Assembly (NCBI GenBank): GCA_024684455.1
Contig: JAIKWU010000032.1
Coordinates: 1-47,760 of the forward strand
DNA from: Bacteroidaceae bacterium
Lineage (GTDB): Bacteria; Bacteroidota; Bacteroidia; Bacteroidales; Bacteroidaceae
Reading direction: 5' to 3'
Length of the DNA stretch: 47,760 bases
Position numbers and translations under genes: made by a program. The notes under the pieces were generated by a model. The model did no database searches, was not told where the DNA came from, and saw nothing but the letters and a program-made list of their open reading frames with translations. Of the stretch, positions 6,866 to 14,995 are shown piece after piece. How positions within the stretch are numbered: the stretch's first letter is position 1; each line of letters opens with the position of its first letter.

Positions 6866-7455
6866 AAGTGAGATGATAATTTTGAAATGAGTAATTGTAT
6901 CTGTTTATCAATATCGTGCTTTCCGTCGTTGAAAATTATTTCGTCCGAGCGTTGCTGCACTTCAAGATCGTCCAGTTGCTGACGCTGACGATTCAGCACA
7001 TCTTTCTTCGTACACCCATCTCGTTCCATCACTCTCTTCAATCGGACGGAAAGGGGTGCTGTGACACACCAGACACGGTCGCAAACACTGTCAAACTGTG
7101 CCTGAAAGAGCAGGGCTGTCTCCACAAAAACAACGGGCGATGTCTGACGGGCAGCCCAGGTGACAAAATCCCGTCGAACTACAGGGTGCACAAGAGAATT
7201 CATCTGTACAGCATGCTCGGAAGAAGAGAACAAGAATTGCGCTACAACCGCCTTGTTAAGCGCATCTCCCTGATAGGCATCTTTGCCGATGAGGCATTTG
7301 ACAGCCTTTACCAGTTCTGTGTTTTCTGTCAACAACCGTTTCGCCTCGGCATCGCAGTCGTAAACAGGATAGCCCATGGCTTCAAGCCTTCGGCACACAA
7401 ACGACTTACCGCTACCAATACCACCAGTGATTCCTATGTGCATCATACTTGTCAC
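6859..7455 (-). CDS. coaE: Dephospho-CoA kinase
   Basis: Last step of coenzyme A synthesis: ATP-dependent phosphorylation of the 3'-OH of dephospho-CoA. 198 aa. The P-loop GGIGSGKS is at 11-18, YDCDAEAKRL at about 33-42 binds substrate, HPVVRRDF follows, and VFVETALLFQAQFD is the Walker B-like segment. The ATG at 7455 overlaps the ybbR stop in an ATGA junction; internal Met4/Met5 are alternative starts that would give the more usual short N-terminus. Neighbours ybbR and DUF5606 overlap on either side, indicating translational coupling. Confidence 0.96.
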   Translation of the reverse strand: MTSMMHIGITGGIGSGKSFVCRRLEAMGYPVYDCDAEAKRLLTENTELVKAVKCLIGKDAYQGDALNKAVVAQFLFSSSEHAVQMNSLVHPVVRRDFVTWAARQTSPVVFVETALLFQAQFDSVCDRVWCVTAPLSVRLKRVMERDGCTKKDVLNRQRQQLDDLEVQQRSDEIIFNDGKHDIDKQIQLLISKLSSHLC

Positions 7456-8432
7456 TGCTTCTCAATAATGTACTCAACGCTGTTAGGCGATATTTGCACG
7501 TTCGAGATACCATCTGGCTGCGAACGCAGAATGAGCGGACAACGTTTGTCGCCTGGCTTAATGTTGTCGTAGTCAATGACAACTGCAAAGTCTTTTTCGG
7601 TAATGTCGGCATAGAGCGACGAACCGACGCGGAACGTAATGCTGACTGTGCTCGGGAAAGGCCGCACAATGATGTTGTCGGGCACATGCTCGGCAAAGAC
7701 AGGCAACTGCAGTTTCTTGGTTGTGAAAAGATCGACACAAATGGTCGCATTGACTGAGTCAGGCACACACTTCACCCCACGTGGCGGAGCCAGTGCCAGC
7801 CTGACGTGCATCGTGTCTTTTAGTTGTGTGTAGGAAATTCGCTCCGTACGAATTACAGAAATGGTATCAAACTGAGCATCAGGCGCATAGATATCAACAT
7901 ACAAAGGATTGATTTCAATGCCGCAGAACACGTACTGTTCCTCCACCCTCACTTTTCCGCCGAACTCCACTGGCACATATTTATGAGCGCCCGTAGAGTA
8001 ATAAATCTCCAGCATGGAGGGATTGATGGACGAGAACTTGAGCGAACTGCCCAGTGCACGACTGAAAAGACGCTTCCACACATTGGCGTCGATGGTCACC
8101 TTGTCGCCATCGTCAGCCAACATGGAGTAGTCAATCGACACCTTTCGCTTTTCTGTTTTTGTCAGATAGTCAAGAATCGAGAAGCCACGTCCCGTGACAG
8201 TGACCGTCACCTCCTTCGGTATATCGCTGGTGAGGATGACGTTTTTCGGCACCCCCGTCAGTTCCAGTTCATAGTTGACCGTCACCGACGTGTCCTCCTT
8301 GAAAGTCTGCAAGAACCAGAACACGACGGCCACAAGCAGAAATACAAGAAAGACAAGAAATTCGCGGTTGACACGAAACATCCGCGCACTCTTGACCAGC
8401 CGCTTGACGAAAAACTTTAATTTCCTGAACAC
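7452..8432 (-). CDS. YbbR-like (CdaR-type) membrane-anchored protein
   Basis: 326 aa with one N-terminal membrane segment (about residues 24-42, EFLVFLVFLLVAVVFWFLQTF), followed by periplasmic repeats of the YbbR beta-fold (for example VPKEVTVTVTGRG-like strands, then KYVPVEFGGKVRVEEQY). In Firmicutes YbbR/CdaR regulates a diadenylate cyclase; in Bacteroidetes the role is less clear. The start is a GTG at 8432, 5 bases after yajC. An ATG at 8381 (MFRVNREF) is possible but would cut the basic pre-membrane stretch. It sits between yajC and coaE, an order common in Bacteroidales. Confidence 0.85.
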   Translation of the reverse strand: MFRKLKFFVKRLVKSARMFRVNREFLVFLVFLLVAVVFWFLQTFKEDTSVTVNYELELTGVPKNVILTSDIPKEVTVTVTGRGFSILDYLTKTEKRKVSIDYSMLADDGDKVTIDANVWKRLFSRALGSSLKFSSINPSMLEIYYSTGAHKYVPVEFGGKVRVEEQYVFCGIEINPLYVDIYAPDAQFDTISVIRTERISYTQLKDTMHVRLALAPPRGVKCVPDSVNATICVDLFTTKKLQLPVFAEHVPDNIIVRPFPSTVSITFRVGSSLYADITEKDFAVVIDYDNIKPGDKRCPLILRSQPDGISNVQISPNSVEYIIEKQ

Positions 8433-8437
8433 AAACT

Positions 8438-8770
8438 TTATCGCTGCTGCATCATCTGGTTCGGATCGGCAAAGACATAGTTGCGATCCACCTGAATGGT
8501 GACACCCTTCGAGATTTCAATCGTAATGTAGGCTTCGCCCTGATTGAGGTCCTTCACCGTGCCATAGATTCCGCCATTGGTCACGACACGTGTGCCGATT
8601 TCCAATTTGTTACGGAACTCTTGGATTTCCTTCTGACGTTTGCGCTGTGGCTTAATCATAAAGAAATACATAATCACGAACATGAGTGCCAGCATAATCA
8701 GCATGGGCATCATGCCACCGGCACCACCCGTAGCGGCACCAGCGTCTTGCAGAATCATTAATGTAGTCAT
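8438..8770 (-). CDS. yajC: Preprotein translocase subunit YajC
   Basis: Accessory subunit of the Sec translocon (SecDF-YajC). 110 aa with one membrane helix at about 20-40 (MLIMLALMFVIMYFFMIKPQRKRQK), the basic stop-transfer signature of YajC. The cytoplasmic domain contains RVVTNGGIYGTVKDL and ends in a Gln/Met-rich tail. It lies 36 bases after nusB and 5 bases before ybbR in the same operon. Length and topology are normal for the family. Confidence 0.95.
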   Translation of the reverse strand: MTTLMILQDAGAATGGAGGMMPMLIMLALMFVIMYFFMIKPQRKRQKEIQEFRNKLEIGTRVVTNGGIYGTVKDLNQGEAYITIEISKGVTIQVDRNYVFADPNQMMQQR

Positions 8771-8806
8771 ACTGTTTTAGTTATTATTACTTTTTTATTT
8801 GTTTCT

Positions 8807-9730
8807 TTACTCTTTCAGCAGTTTGCCATCCTCTTTCAGGCGACGGGTCACAGCGTCGAGAATGCCGTTGACATAGCCATAACTCTTCGGCGTGCTGTAA
8901 CACTTGGCGATTTCAACATATTCGTTGATGCTCACCGACAGAGGAATCTGTGGAAAACTCAAGATTTCGGCTATTGCCACCTGCATAATTACAACATCCA
9001 TAAAGGCAAGGCGGTCGAACTCCCAGTTCTGAATATTCTGGTTGATCAGGCTGCGGTAGTATTCGTCGTTCAGGATGCTGCGGCGTAGCAAGCGGACAGC
9101 AAACTCACGGTCTTCCTCGTCCTTGAACTCCGGCAGCAGTTCCTGCTTGGCCGTACTCTCCTCCGTAAACCGCTTGATGGTCTTCATCACAAAGGTATCG
9201 ACAATTTCCTTATCGTCGTTCCAATAGAGGCTCTTTTCCTCGAGCAGGGCATCAATACGCTCATCATTCATAATCAGCAACTTGTAAAGTTTTCGCCACA
9301 ACTCGCGGTCGTCCTGCCATGTCACGCTGTCGGCTTCCATATAGGACAGATAGTCCTCCGAGCGGCAAATATCTTCATAGAGTGCCTTCAAATATGATGT
9401 TTCGTCGTCCCAGATTGTTCCATGTTCGCGGAACTCACACAACTGCTGGTTCATCTCCAGTTGAGCAGCGAAGCGGTTGTCAATGAAGCGATGGCTGACC
9501 GATTCCGTCTTGTGTGTGACACGGTTGAGTTCCTCCTGGTGTTCCACCTGTTGGGCTGCATAACGTGTTACCTTGACAATCAGCATCAAAAGTTGATTGT
9601 ACAGTTCATAGGCCTTCGACAGGCTCAGCAACAATTCCTTCTCAGCAGACTCAATGTTCTTTCCGCCATTCTGATAATACGCATATATCAACTGCACCAC
9701 TTTCAGGCGGATTGTCGTCCTGTTAATCAT
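8807..9730 (-). CDS. nusB: Transcription antitermination factor NusB (long Bacteroidetes form)
   Basis: Part of the NusB-NusE antitermination complex acting on rRNA transcription. 307 aa from MINRTTIRLKVVQLIYAYYQN; the longer frame to 9784 runs through the promoter repeat and is rejected. The typical NusB core is C-terminal, from about residue 190: AFMDVVIMQVAIAEIL, IPLSVSINEYVEIAKCYSTPKSYGYVNGILDAV. The N-terminal half is an extension common to Bacteroidetes NusB (about 310 aa against 140 in E. coli). It is the first gene of the nusB-yajC-ybbR-coaE-DUF5606-xylB-xylA run. Two identical promoter repeats lie upstream. Confidence 0.93.
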   Translation of the reverse strand: MINRTTIRLKVVQLIYAYYQNGGKNIESAEKELLLSLSKAYELYNQLLMLIVKVTRYAAQQVEHQEELNRVTHKTESVSHRFIDNRFAAQLEMNQQLCEFREHGTIWDDETSYLKALYEDICRSEDYLSYMEADSVTWQDDRELWRKLYKLLIMNDERIDALLEEKSLYWNDDKEIVDTFVMKTIKRFTEESTAKQELLPEFKDEEDREFAVRLLRRSILNDEYYRSLINQNIQNWEFDRLAFMDVVIMQVAIAEILSFPQIPLSVSINEYVEIAKCYSTPKSYGYVNGILDAVTRRLKEDGKLLKE

Positions 9731-9753
9731 ACTATAGAAAACCTTATTTTTTG

Positions 9754-9803
9754 CAAAGTTACGAATAAGTGAGCGGAAAAGCAAATTTTATTTGCATTTT
9801 CCC
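9754..9803 (-). promoter_or_regulatory. nusB promoter, proximal copy of a 50-bp direct repeat
   Basis: Read on the minus strand: TTTG (9782-9785), a 20-base spacer and TAACTTTG (9754-9761), 23 bases before the nusB ATG. The whole block 9754-9803 is repeated exactly at 9828-9877. It also holds the small inverted repeat GCAAAT/ATTTGC around the -33 box. Confidence 0.75.
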
Positions 9804-9827
9804 GAACGAGAGTAATTTAGACAGAGT

Positions 9828-9877
9828 CAAAGTTACGAATAAGTGAGCGGAAAAGCAAATTTTATTTGCATTTTCCC
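9828..9877 (-). promoter_or_regulatory. Distal exact copy of the 50-bp promoter repeat
   Basis: Identical to 9754-9803 over 50 bases and offset by 74 bp. It therefore carries a second TTTG (9856-9859), 20-base spacer and TAACTTTG (9828-9835) facing nusB. It may be a real tandem promoter or a copy of a dispersed repeat that happens to carry promoter boxes. Confidence 0.7.
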
Positions 9878-10018
9878 ATCACACAAATGACAAACAATGC
9901 CGTGGAACTTTGGATGACGTATCTGCATAGTGGAACAGACCTATCTACTGAGCGTAGAAAATATGACATTTTGTCGCAACATTTCCTACTTTTATTTTTT
10001 ACTCTTAACTTTTTATCG

Positions 10019-10026
10019 TACCTTTG
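10019..10026 (+). promoter_or_regulatory. -7 box TACCTTTG before the DUF3298 operon
   Basis: TACCTTTG ends only 8 bases before the ATG at 10035, with no clear TTTG about 20 bases upstream. If used, the mRNA would be almost leaderless. The 304-bp gap 9731-10034 otherwise contains only the nusB promoter repeats and AT-rich sequence. Confidence 0.5.
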
Positions 10027-10034
10027 CACAACAA

Positions 10035-10850
10035 ATGAGAAAAGACACAGGAAAATATCTGATAACGATGTTGCTGACATTGCTTCTTTCGGCTTGCAGC
10101 AAAGGAGTTTTCGATGTGCAGTTGAAAACATACGAGGCGACAGACACGGTGTCTCCTGTGCTGAAGAACGACGGATCACAAGGTGCCATGCAATGCATTG
10201 CCGACGTCCGTCTCATTCTCTTGTCGGCTGACACGTTGTCGGAACACTACGCGGGGGCCTCACGCATCAACCGCTATATAATCGACGAACTGCTGGACGG
10301 CTGCCGGAATGCATCGGAAACGGAGGCTGCCCAGCAGTTTGTCCGCATCAGCAGCAAATTGCTGGCCGACGACATGCAGACGATGTACGGCAAACGTGAC
10401 GAGGATTTCGATGCCGTGTTCACCCGTCGTGTCACGACTGAAGCCCATTGGGGATTCGGCGATAATGTGCTGTGTTACACGCTGACCAACGACCTGTATG
10501 AGGGTGGTGCCCACCCTGTAACACAGACCCGCACACTGAGTTTTTCGATTGAGAACGGCTGTGTCATCCGTCCATCCGATGTGTTTCGTGAAGGAACAGA
10601 AGACATGCTCATCGAACGGCTCACCAACAGTCTGATGGAGCAATACGACGTCGAATCTGTCGATGAACTCCATGAAATGGGCATACTCGACTTGTCCGAC
10701 ATGTACATCTCAGACGATATGCTGCTCGAATCGGACGGCATCGTCTTCCACTACGACCCCTACGAACTGGCCCCGTATGCACTCGGCAGCATCGAAATCC
10801 GCCTATCGTACACCGAAGTAGAGGATTTGTTAAGAAGCACAGAACCATGA
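10035..10850 (+). CDS. DUF3298-family lipoprotein
   Basis: 271 aa, predicted lipoprotein: MRKDTGKYLITMLLTLLLSAC gives a lipobox with Cys21, and an in-frame extension upstream to 9930 crosses the promoter box. The body matches the DUF3298/RsiV-like fold: FDAVFTRRVTTEAHWGFGDNVLCYTLTNDLYEGGAHPVTQ, where the YEGGAHP segment is the DUF3298 signature, followed by VIRPSDVF and the terminal IEIRLSYTEVEDLL. It is probably anchored in the cell envelope; some homologues bind lysozyme or act as anti-sigma factors, but nothing here shows that. The stop overlaps the rsmG start (ATGA), making it the first gene of a six-gene operon. Confidence 0.8.
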   Translation: MRKDTGKYLITMLLTLLLSACSKGVFDVQLKTYEATDTVSPVLKNDGSQGAMQCIADVRLILLSADTLSEHYAGASRINRYIIDELLDGCRNASETEAAQQFVRISSKLLADDMQTMYGKRDEDFDAVFTRRVTTEAHWGFGDNVLCYTLTNDLYEGGAHPVTQTRTLSFSIENGCVIRPSDVFREGTEDMLIERLTNSLMEQYDVESVDELHEMGILDLSDMYISDDMLLESDGIVFHYDPYELAPYALGSIEIRLSYTEVEDLLRSTEP

Positions 10851-11470
10851 ACATCATTACGAAATACTTTCCAGAACTGACAACCACACAGCAACAACAG
10901 ATGCAACTGCTGCAACCGCTGTACGAAGAGTGGAACGCAAAGATTAACGTCATCTCGCGCAAGGACATACAGAACCTGTACGAGCACCATGTGCTGCACT
11001 CGCTGGCGATTGCTCGTATCGTGAATTTCCGAGCAGGCACCCGCGTGATGGACATCGGTTGTGGCGGCGGTTTTCCAGGAATACCTCTGGCAATCCTGTT
11101 TCCCGAAACCGAATTTTTGCTGGTCGATAGCATCGGGAAAAAAGTGCGCGTGGCGCAGGCCGTAGCCGACAGTATCGGACTGAAGAATGTGCAGACGCTC
11201 CATGCTCGTGGCGAGGAAATCAAGGGGCGGGCATTTGACTTCGTCGTCTCACGTGCCGTCATGCCCCTGGCCGATCTTGTCAAATGTGTGCGCCGTCTCA
11301 TCAGCCATGAGCCGCACAACGCACTGCCGAACGGTCTCATCGTACTGAAAGGAGGCGAACTGGCACAAGAAATCGGCGCATTCCGACATATCAGCACGGT
11401 GTGGAACATCAACGAAGAGTTCAGTGAAGAGTATTTCGAAACAAAGAAAATTGTACACGTCGCTTTATGA
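10847..11470 (+). CDS. rsmG: 16S rRNA (guanine527-N7)-methyltransferase RsmG
   Basis: SAM-dependent methylation of G527 in 16S rRNA, a cytoplasmic Rossmann enzyme (also known as GidB). 207 aa. SAM-binding VMDIGCGGGFPGIPLA lies at about 66-81, VDSIGKKVRVAQA follows, and DFVVSRAVMPLADL near 126-139 is typical of RsmG. It overlaps both neighbours by 4 bases (ATGA junctions), so translation is coupled to the lipoprotein before it and the MBL hydrolase after it. Confidence 0.96.
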   Translation: MNIITKYFPELTTTQQQQMQLLQPLYEEWNAKINVISRKDIQNLYEHHVLHSLAIARIVNFRAGTRVMDIGCGGGFPGIPLAILFPETEFLLVDSIGKKVRVAQAVADSIGLKNVQTLHARGEEIKGRAFDFVVSRAVMPLADLVKCVRRLISHEPHNALPNGLIVLKGGELAQEIGAFRHISTVWNINEEFSEEYFETKKIVHVAL

Positions 11471-12120
11471 AGATACAGCAGTTTACGTTAGGTCCCATCG
11501 AAGAGAATGCATTCATCGTCAGTGATGAAAGCAGCGAAGCGGTCATCATCGACTGCGGCTGCTTTGCCGAAAGCGAATGGAGACAGATGAAGAAATACAT
11601 TGAGGAGAACGGCCTGAAAGTCGTCCATCTGCTAAACACACACCTGCACTTCGACCACACATTGGGCAACCGCTTTGCGCTGCGCGACTATGGTTTGAAA
11701 GCAGAGGCTTCGCCTGCCGACTATTACCTCTATGAGGGAATGCACGAGCAGATGGCACTGTTTATCGGTGAACACATCACCAACAAGTTCGACCTTTCGT
11801 TCACAAACGCGATCGGCACTCCACTCTATGACGGAGGACAAGTCACGTTCGGCCACACCACGCTCGACATCATTGCCACCCCTGGACACACACCAGGCGG
11901 AATCTGTTTCTATCAAAAAGAGGAAGGCGTACTCTTCTCTGGCGATTCGCTCTTTATGGGCAGTGTCGGACGTACTGACTTACAAGGTGGCGACTATGCA
12001 GCCTTGGTCAAAAGTCTGATGAACCGCATTCTCACTCTCCCACCCTCTACGGTGGTATATACAGGTCATGGACCTTCGACAACGATTGAACACGAATTGA
12101 ACTACAATCCCTATCTATAA
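11467..12120 (+). CDS. MBL-fold metallo-hydrolase (glyoxalase II-like)
   Basis: 217 aa, cytoplasmic zinc hydrolase of the metallo-beta-lactamase superfamily. The HxHxDH motif THLHFDH gives ligands His59, His61, Asp63 and His64. GHTPGG supplies the next His, SGDSLF the bridging Asp and YTGHGP the last His. It resembles the YcbL/GloB-like single-domain hydrolases that may act on S-lactoylglutathione-like thioesters; the substrate is not known. It overlaps rsmG by 4 bases and touches the next gene (TAATG), so it is firmly inside the operon. Confidence 0.9.
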   Translation: MKIQQFTLGPIEENAFIVSDESSEAVIIDCGCFAESEWRQMKKYIEENGLKVVHLLNTHLHFDHTLGNRFALRDYGLKAEASPADYYLYEGMHEQMALFIGEHITNKFDLSFTNAIGTPLYDGGQVTFGHTTLDIIATPGHTPGGICFYQKEEGVLFSGDSLFMGSVGRTDLQGGDYAALVKSLMNRILTLPPSTVVYTGHGPSTTIEHELNYNPYL

Positions 12121-13364
12121 TGACGACGAAAAATCTGCAACCCATCAAACAACGCTATGGCATCGTTGGCAACAACGACCAACTGAATCGTGCGCTCGAC
12201 ATTGCCCTGCAAATCGCACCGACCGACCTCTCCGTGCTCATTGAGGGAGAAAGTGGAGTGGGCAAGGAGGTGATTCCGCGCATCATTCACGATCATTCCC
12301 GACGGAAACATCAAAAATACTTTGCCATCAACTGTGGCGCCATTGCCGAAGGAACCATTGACAGCGAATTGTTCGGACATGAGAAAGGTGCCTTCACGAG
12401 TGCGATTAGTGAACACGAGGGATACTTTGCCGCCGCTAACGGAGGAACACTCTTTCTGGATGAAGTGGGCAATATGCCGCTCTCGACTCAAGCACGTTTG
12501 CTACGTGTGCTGGAAACAGGCGAGTATATCCGCGTTGGTTCTAACCAAATACGTAAAACCAATGTGCGTGTCATTGCCGCCACGAATCTGAAGATGAAAA
12601 AGGCTATCAGCGAGGGACGATTCCGCGAAGACCTCTACTACCGTCTTGCTGCTGTCCCTATCACGATGCCTCCTTTGCGTGAACGAGGCAACGACATTCC
12701 GTTGCTTTTCCGTAAGTTTGCAGCCGACATTGCCGAGCAGTATAACATAGACCCTGTTTATCTTTCTGAAGAGGCAAAAGAATATATCTGCCGCTACAAA
12801 TGGCCAGGAAACATTCGACAACTCAAAAACAAGGTTGAACAACTCAGTTTCTTGGCCCCCGAACGAGAGATTTCGGTAGAGGCTTTGCAACAAGTCGAAG
12901 TACAAGACGACAGCATGAACGGCAGCAGTCTTGTGCTGGCACGCGACATCAATGCCTCGGCTTCACAGCATCTCTACGAAAACGAGCGTGAAATGCTCTT
13001 CAAGCAACTCTTCACCCTTTCGAATGAAATCAAGGAGATGAAGGAAATGCTCCAGCAGACGCATCACACAGCATCCCAATCCATCGAAAGGTCACAGCCA
13101 CTGCAGTACGTCACTTATGAATCGCCTCAGCCCAAACAGTCGCGAATGGCCGAACCTACGTTCGACGATATTGAGACGGCTGAAGCCTATGTCGAGGAAG
13201 CACCACGCTCCATTAAGGAACAGACCGAACAGAGCATCGTCGACGCCCTCCGTCGTCACAACAACAAACGAAAGGCAGCCCAGGAACTCGGCATTAGCGA
13301 ACGCACGCTCTACCGTAAAATCAAAGAAATGAGACTCAACAAAAAAACGGGACTCGACCTATGA
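12120..13364 (+). CDS. Sigma-54-type AAA+ transcriptional activator with altered GAFTGA loop
   Basis: 414 aa, a bacterial enhancer-binding protein without an N-terminal receiver domain. The AAA+ domain starts at once: Walker A GESGVGKE 43-50, loop GAFTSA 90-95, Walker B LFLDE 111-115, and arginine-finger region RFREDLYYRL 166-175. A linker with EMKEMLQQ helices follows, then a Fis-type helix-turn-helix at the end (KRKAAQELGISERTLYRKIKEM). The canonical sigma-54 contact loop is GAFTGA; here the fifth residue is Ser (codon 12399-12401). In Bacteroidales this regulator commonly precedes lptE, as here (ATGA overlap). Targets are unknown. Confidence 0.9.
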   Translation: MTTKNLQPIKQRYGIVGNNDQLNRALDIALQIAPTDLSVLIEGESGVGKEVIPRIIHDHSRRKHQKYFAINCGAIAEGTIDSELFGHEKGAFTSAISEHEGYFAAANGGTLFLDEVGNMPLSTQARLLRVLETGEYIRVGSNQIRKTNVRVIAATNLKMKKAISEGRFREDLYYRLAAVPITMPPLRERGNDIPLLFRKFAADIAEQYNIDPVYLSEEAKEYICRYKWPGNIRQLKNKVEQLSFLAPEREISVEALQQVEVQDDSMNGSSLVLARDINASASQHLYENEREMLFKQLFTLSNEIKEMKEMLQQTHHTASQSIERSQPLQYVTYESPQPKQSRMAEPTFDDIETAEAYVEEAPRSIKEQTEQSIVDALRRHNNKRKAAQELGISERTLYRKIKEMRLNKKTGLDL

Positions 13365-13876
13365 AGAAAACCACCCTCCTCTACCCAGCACTAATCACAC
13401 TGCTGGCCATACTGACAGCCTGTTCCGTCAGTTACAGTTTCAACGGGTCGAGCATCAACTACGACATCGTCAAGACCGTCAGCATCGACAAGTTTCCCAT
13501 CCGTTGCGCCTACGTTTGGTCACCGATGGAGGCCATGTTCTATAACACCCTCTCCGATGCCTACAACAACAAAACCAAGTTGCAAGTCCTCAAACGAGGA
13601 GGCGACCTGCAACTTTCGGGCGAAATCACGGAATACTCGCAACTCAACAAGTCCATCTCCTCCGACGGCTATGCGGCACAGACACAACTTAAAATCACCG
13701 TCAACGTCCGCTTCGTCAACAACACCAAGCATGAAGAAGACTTCGAGCGTCAGTTCTCAGCCACCGCCGAATACGACTCCTCGCAGCAGTTGAATGCCGT
13801 TCAGGAACAACTCGTTCAGGAAATCCTCGACGACATCACCGACCAAATCTTCAACGCCACCGTCGCCAACTGGTAA
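13361..13876 (+). CDS. lptE: LPS assembly lipoprotein LptE-like
   Basis: 171 aa lipoprotein: MKKTTLLYPALITLLAILTAC gives a lipobox with Cys21, then SVSYSFNGSSINYDIVKTVSIDKFP. This matches the Bacteroidetes LptE family, which plugs the LptD barrel that inserts lipopolysaccharide in the outer membrane. The C-terminal half is the LptE beta-sheet and helices (LQLSGEITEYSQLN, ending EILDDITDQIFNATVANW). The start overlaps the regulator stop by 4 bases. Assignment rests on the N-terminal pattern, length and gene order; the family is divergent. Confidence 0.82.
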   Translation: MKKTTLLYPALITLLAILTACSVSYSFNGSSINYDIVKTVSIDKFPIRCAYVWSPMEAMFYNTLSDAYNNKTKLQVLKRGGDLQLSGEITEYSQLNKSISSDGYAAQTQLKITVNVRFVNNTKHEEDFERQFSATAEYDSSQQLNAVQEQLVQEILDDITDQIFNATVANW

Positions 13877-13877
13877 T

Positions 13878-14897
13878 ATGTATCTTCCCGCTGAATGGAA
13901 CCGCCAGGCCTTTGTTCAACTGACTTGGCCGCACACCGACACCGACTGGGCTCCCATGCTGGATGAAGTCTATGAGTGTTATTACAACATGGCTCGCGAA
14001 ATCTCACTCCGCGAGCCACTCCTCATCGTTGCCCAACACCCCGATGAAGTTCGTAGGCAACTTGCCGATTTGCTCAGCAATGCACTCTTTCCCATACATA
14101 TTATCCCATGTGACAACAACGACACATGGGCACGCGACCACGCCTTCATCACCCTCCTCAGCGATGACGGCACCGCTGCAACACTTCTCGACTATCAGTT
14201 CAATGGCTGGGGGCTTAAATTTCCTGCCAACCTTGACAATCAAATCAACACACACATATACCCCCATCTGCCGTTTCACTTCCACTATCAGAGCCGCCTC
14301 AACTTCGTGCTCGAAGGCGGAAGCATCGAAAGCGATGGAAAAGGCACCATTCTCACCACCACCTCCTGCCTGCTTGCACCCAACCGCAACGACCTCAGCG
14401 CCGCACAGATTGAGCAGCGCCTGCTGAGTGACCTCCACGCCCGTCGCATTCTCTGGCTTCATCATGGTCATTTGGCGGGTGACGACACCGACGGTCACAT
14501 CGACACTCTCGCCCGACTTTGTCCCGACGACACCATTGCCTACGTACAATGTACCCACCCTGCCGACGAGCATTACGAGGACTTGAAATGCATGGAAGCC
14601 GAGTTGCAGGCATTCCGCACCCTCGACGGACGTCCATACCGCCTGATACAACTGCCCCTTCCCGATTACATCTACGACGGTAACGATCGGCTCCCAGCCA
14701 CCTATGCCAACTTCCTCATCATTAACGGAGCCGTCCTCTACCCCACCTACCGTCAGCCCGAACACGACGAGCAAGCCAGACGTCAACTCCAACAAGCCTT
14801 TCCCCTGTATGAAATCGTTGGTATTGATTGCACTGTTTTGATTCGTCAGCACGGCTCACTCCATTGCTGCACGATGCAGTATCCCGCACTCTCTTGA
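13878..14897 (+). CDS. Agmatine deiminase family protein
   Basis: 339 aa, guanidine-modifying enzyme fold; typically converts agmatine to N-carbamoylputrescine in polyamine synthesis, though related peptidyl-arginine deiminases share the fold. The start ATG at 13878 is one base after the lptE stop; the longer frame from 13794 runs inside lptE. Visible motifs: DNNDTWARDHAFI (substrate Asp/Arg), LEGGSIESDGKGT (catalytic Glu region), GHLAGDDTDGHIDTLARL (catalytic His with Asp), and near the C-terminus HGSLHCCTMQYP with the nucleophilic Cys. No signal peptide. The usual next gene, N-carbamoylputrescine amidase, is not here; a terminator follows. Confidence 0.88.
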   Translation: MYLPAEWNRQAFVQLTWPHTDTDWAPMLDEVYECYYNMAREISLREPLLIVAQHPDEVRRQLADLLSNALFPIHIIPCDNNDTWARDHAFITLLSDDGTAATLLDYQFNGWGLKFPANLDNQINTHIYPHLPFHFHYQSRLNFVLEGGSIESDGKGTILTTTSCLLAPNRNDLSAAQIEQRLLSDLHARRILWLHHGHLAGDDTDGHIDTLARLCPDDTIAYVQCTHPADEHYEDLKCMEAELQAFRTLDGRPYRLIQLPLPDYIYDGNDRLPATYANFLIINGAVLYPTYRQPEHDEQARRQLQQAFPLYEIVGIDCTVLIRQHGSLHCCTMQYPALS

Positions 14898-14942
14898 CCT
14901 TTTATTTCAGACTTTCCGTTAAATAATACAGATGGTAGTAAA

Positions 14943-14978
14943 AAACGCCGATGCTCCGAAAAGGGAGCATCGGCGTTT
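14943..14978. terminator. Perfect 15-bp hairpin between convergent genes
   Basis: AAACGCCGATGCTCC (14943-14957) and its exact complement at 14964-14978 enclose the loop GAAAAG. It lies between the agmatine-deiminase gene (plus) and serS (minus). A-rich and T-rich flanks allow it to serve both. Confidence 0.88.
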
Positions 14979-14995
14979 ATCGTAGCAAAAATGTC

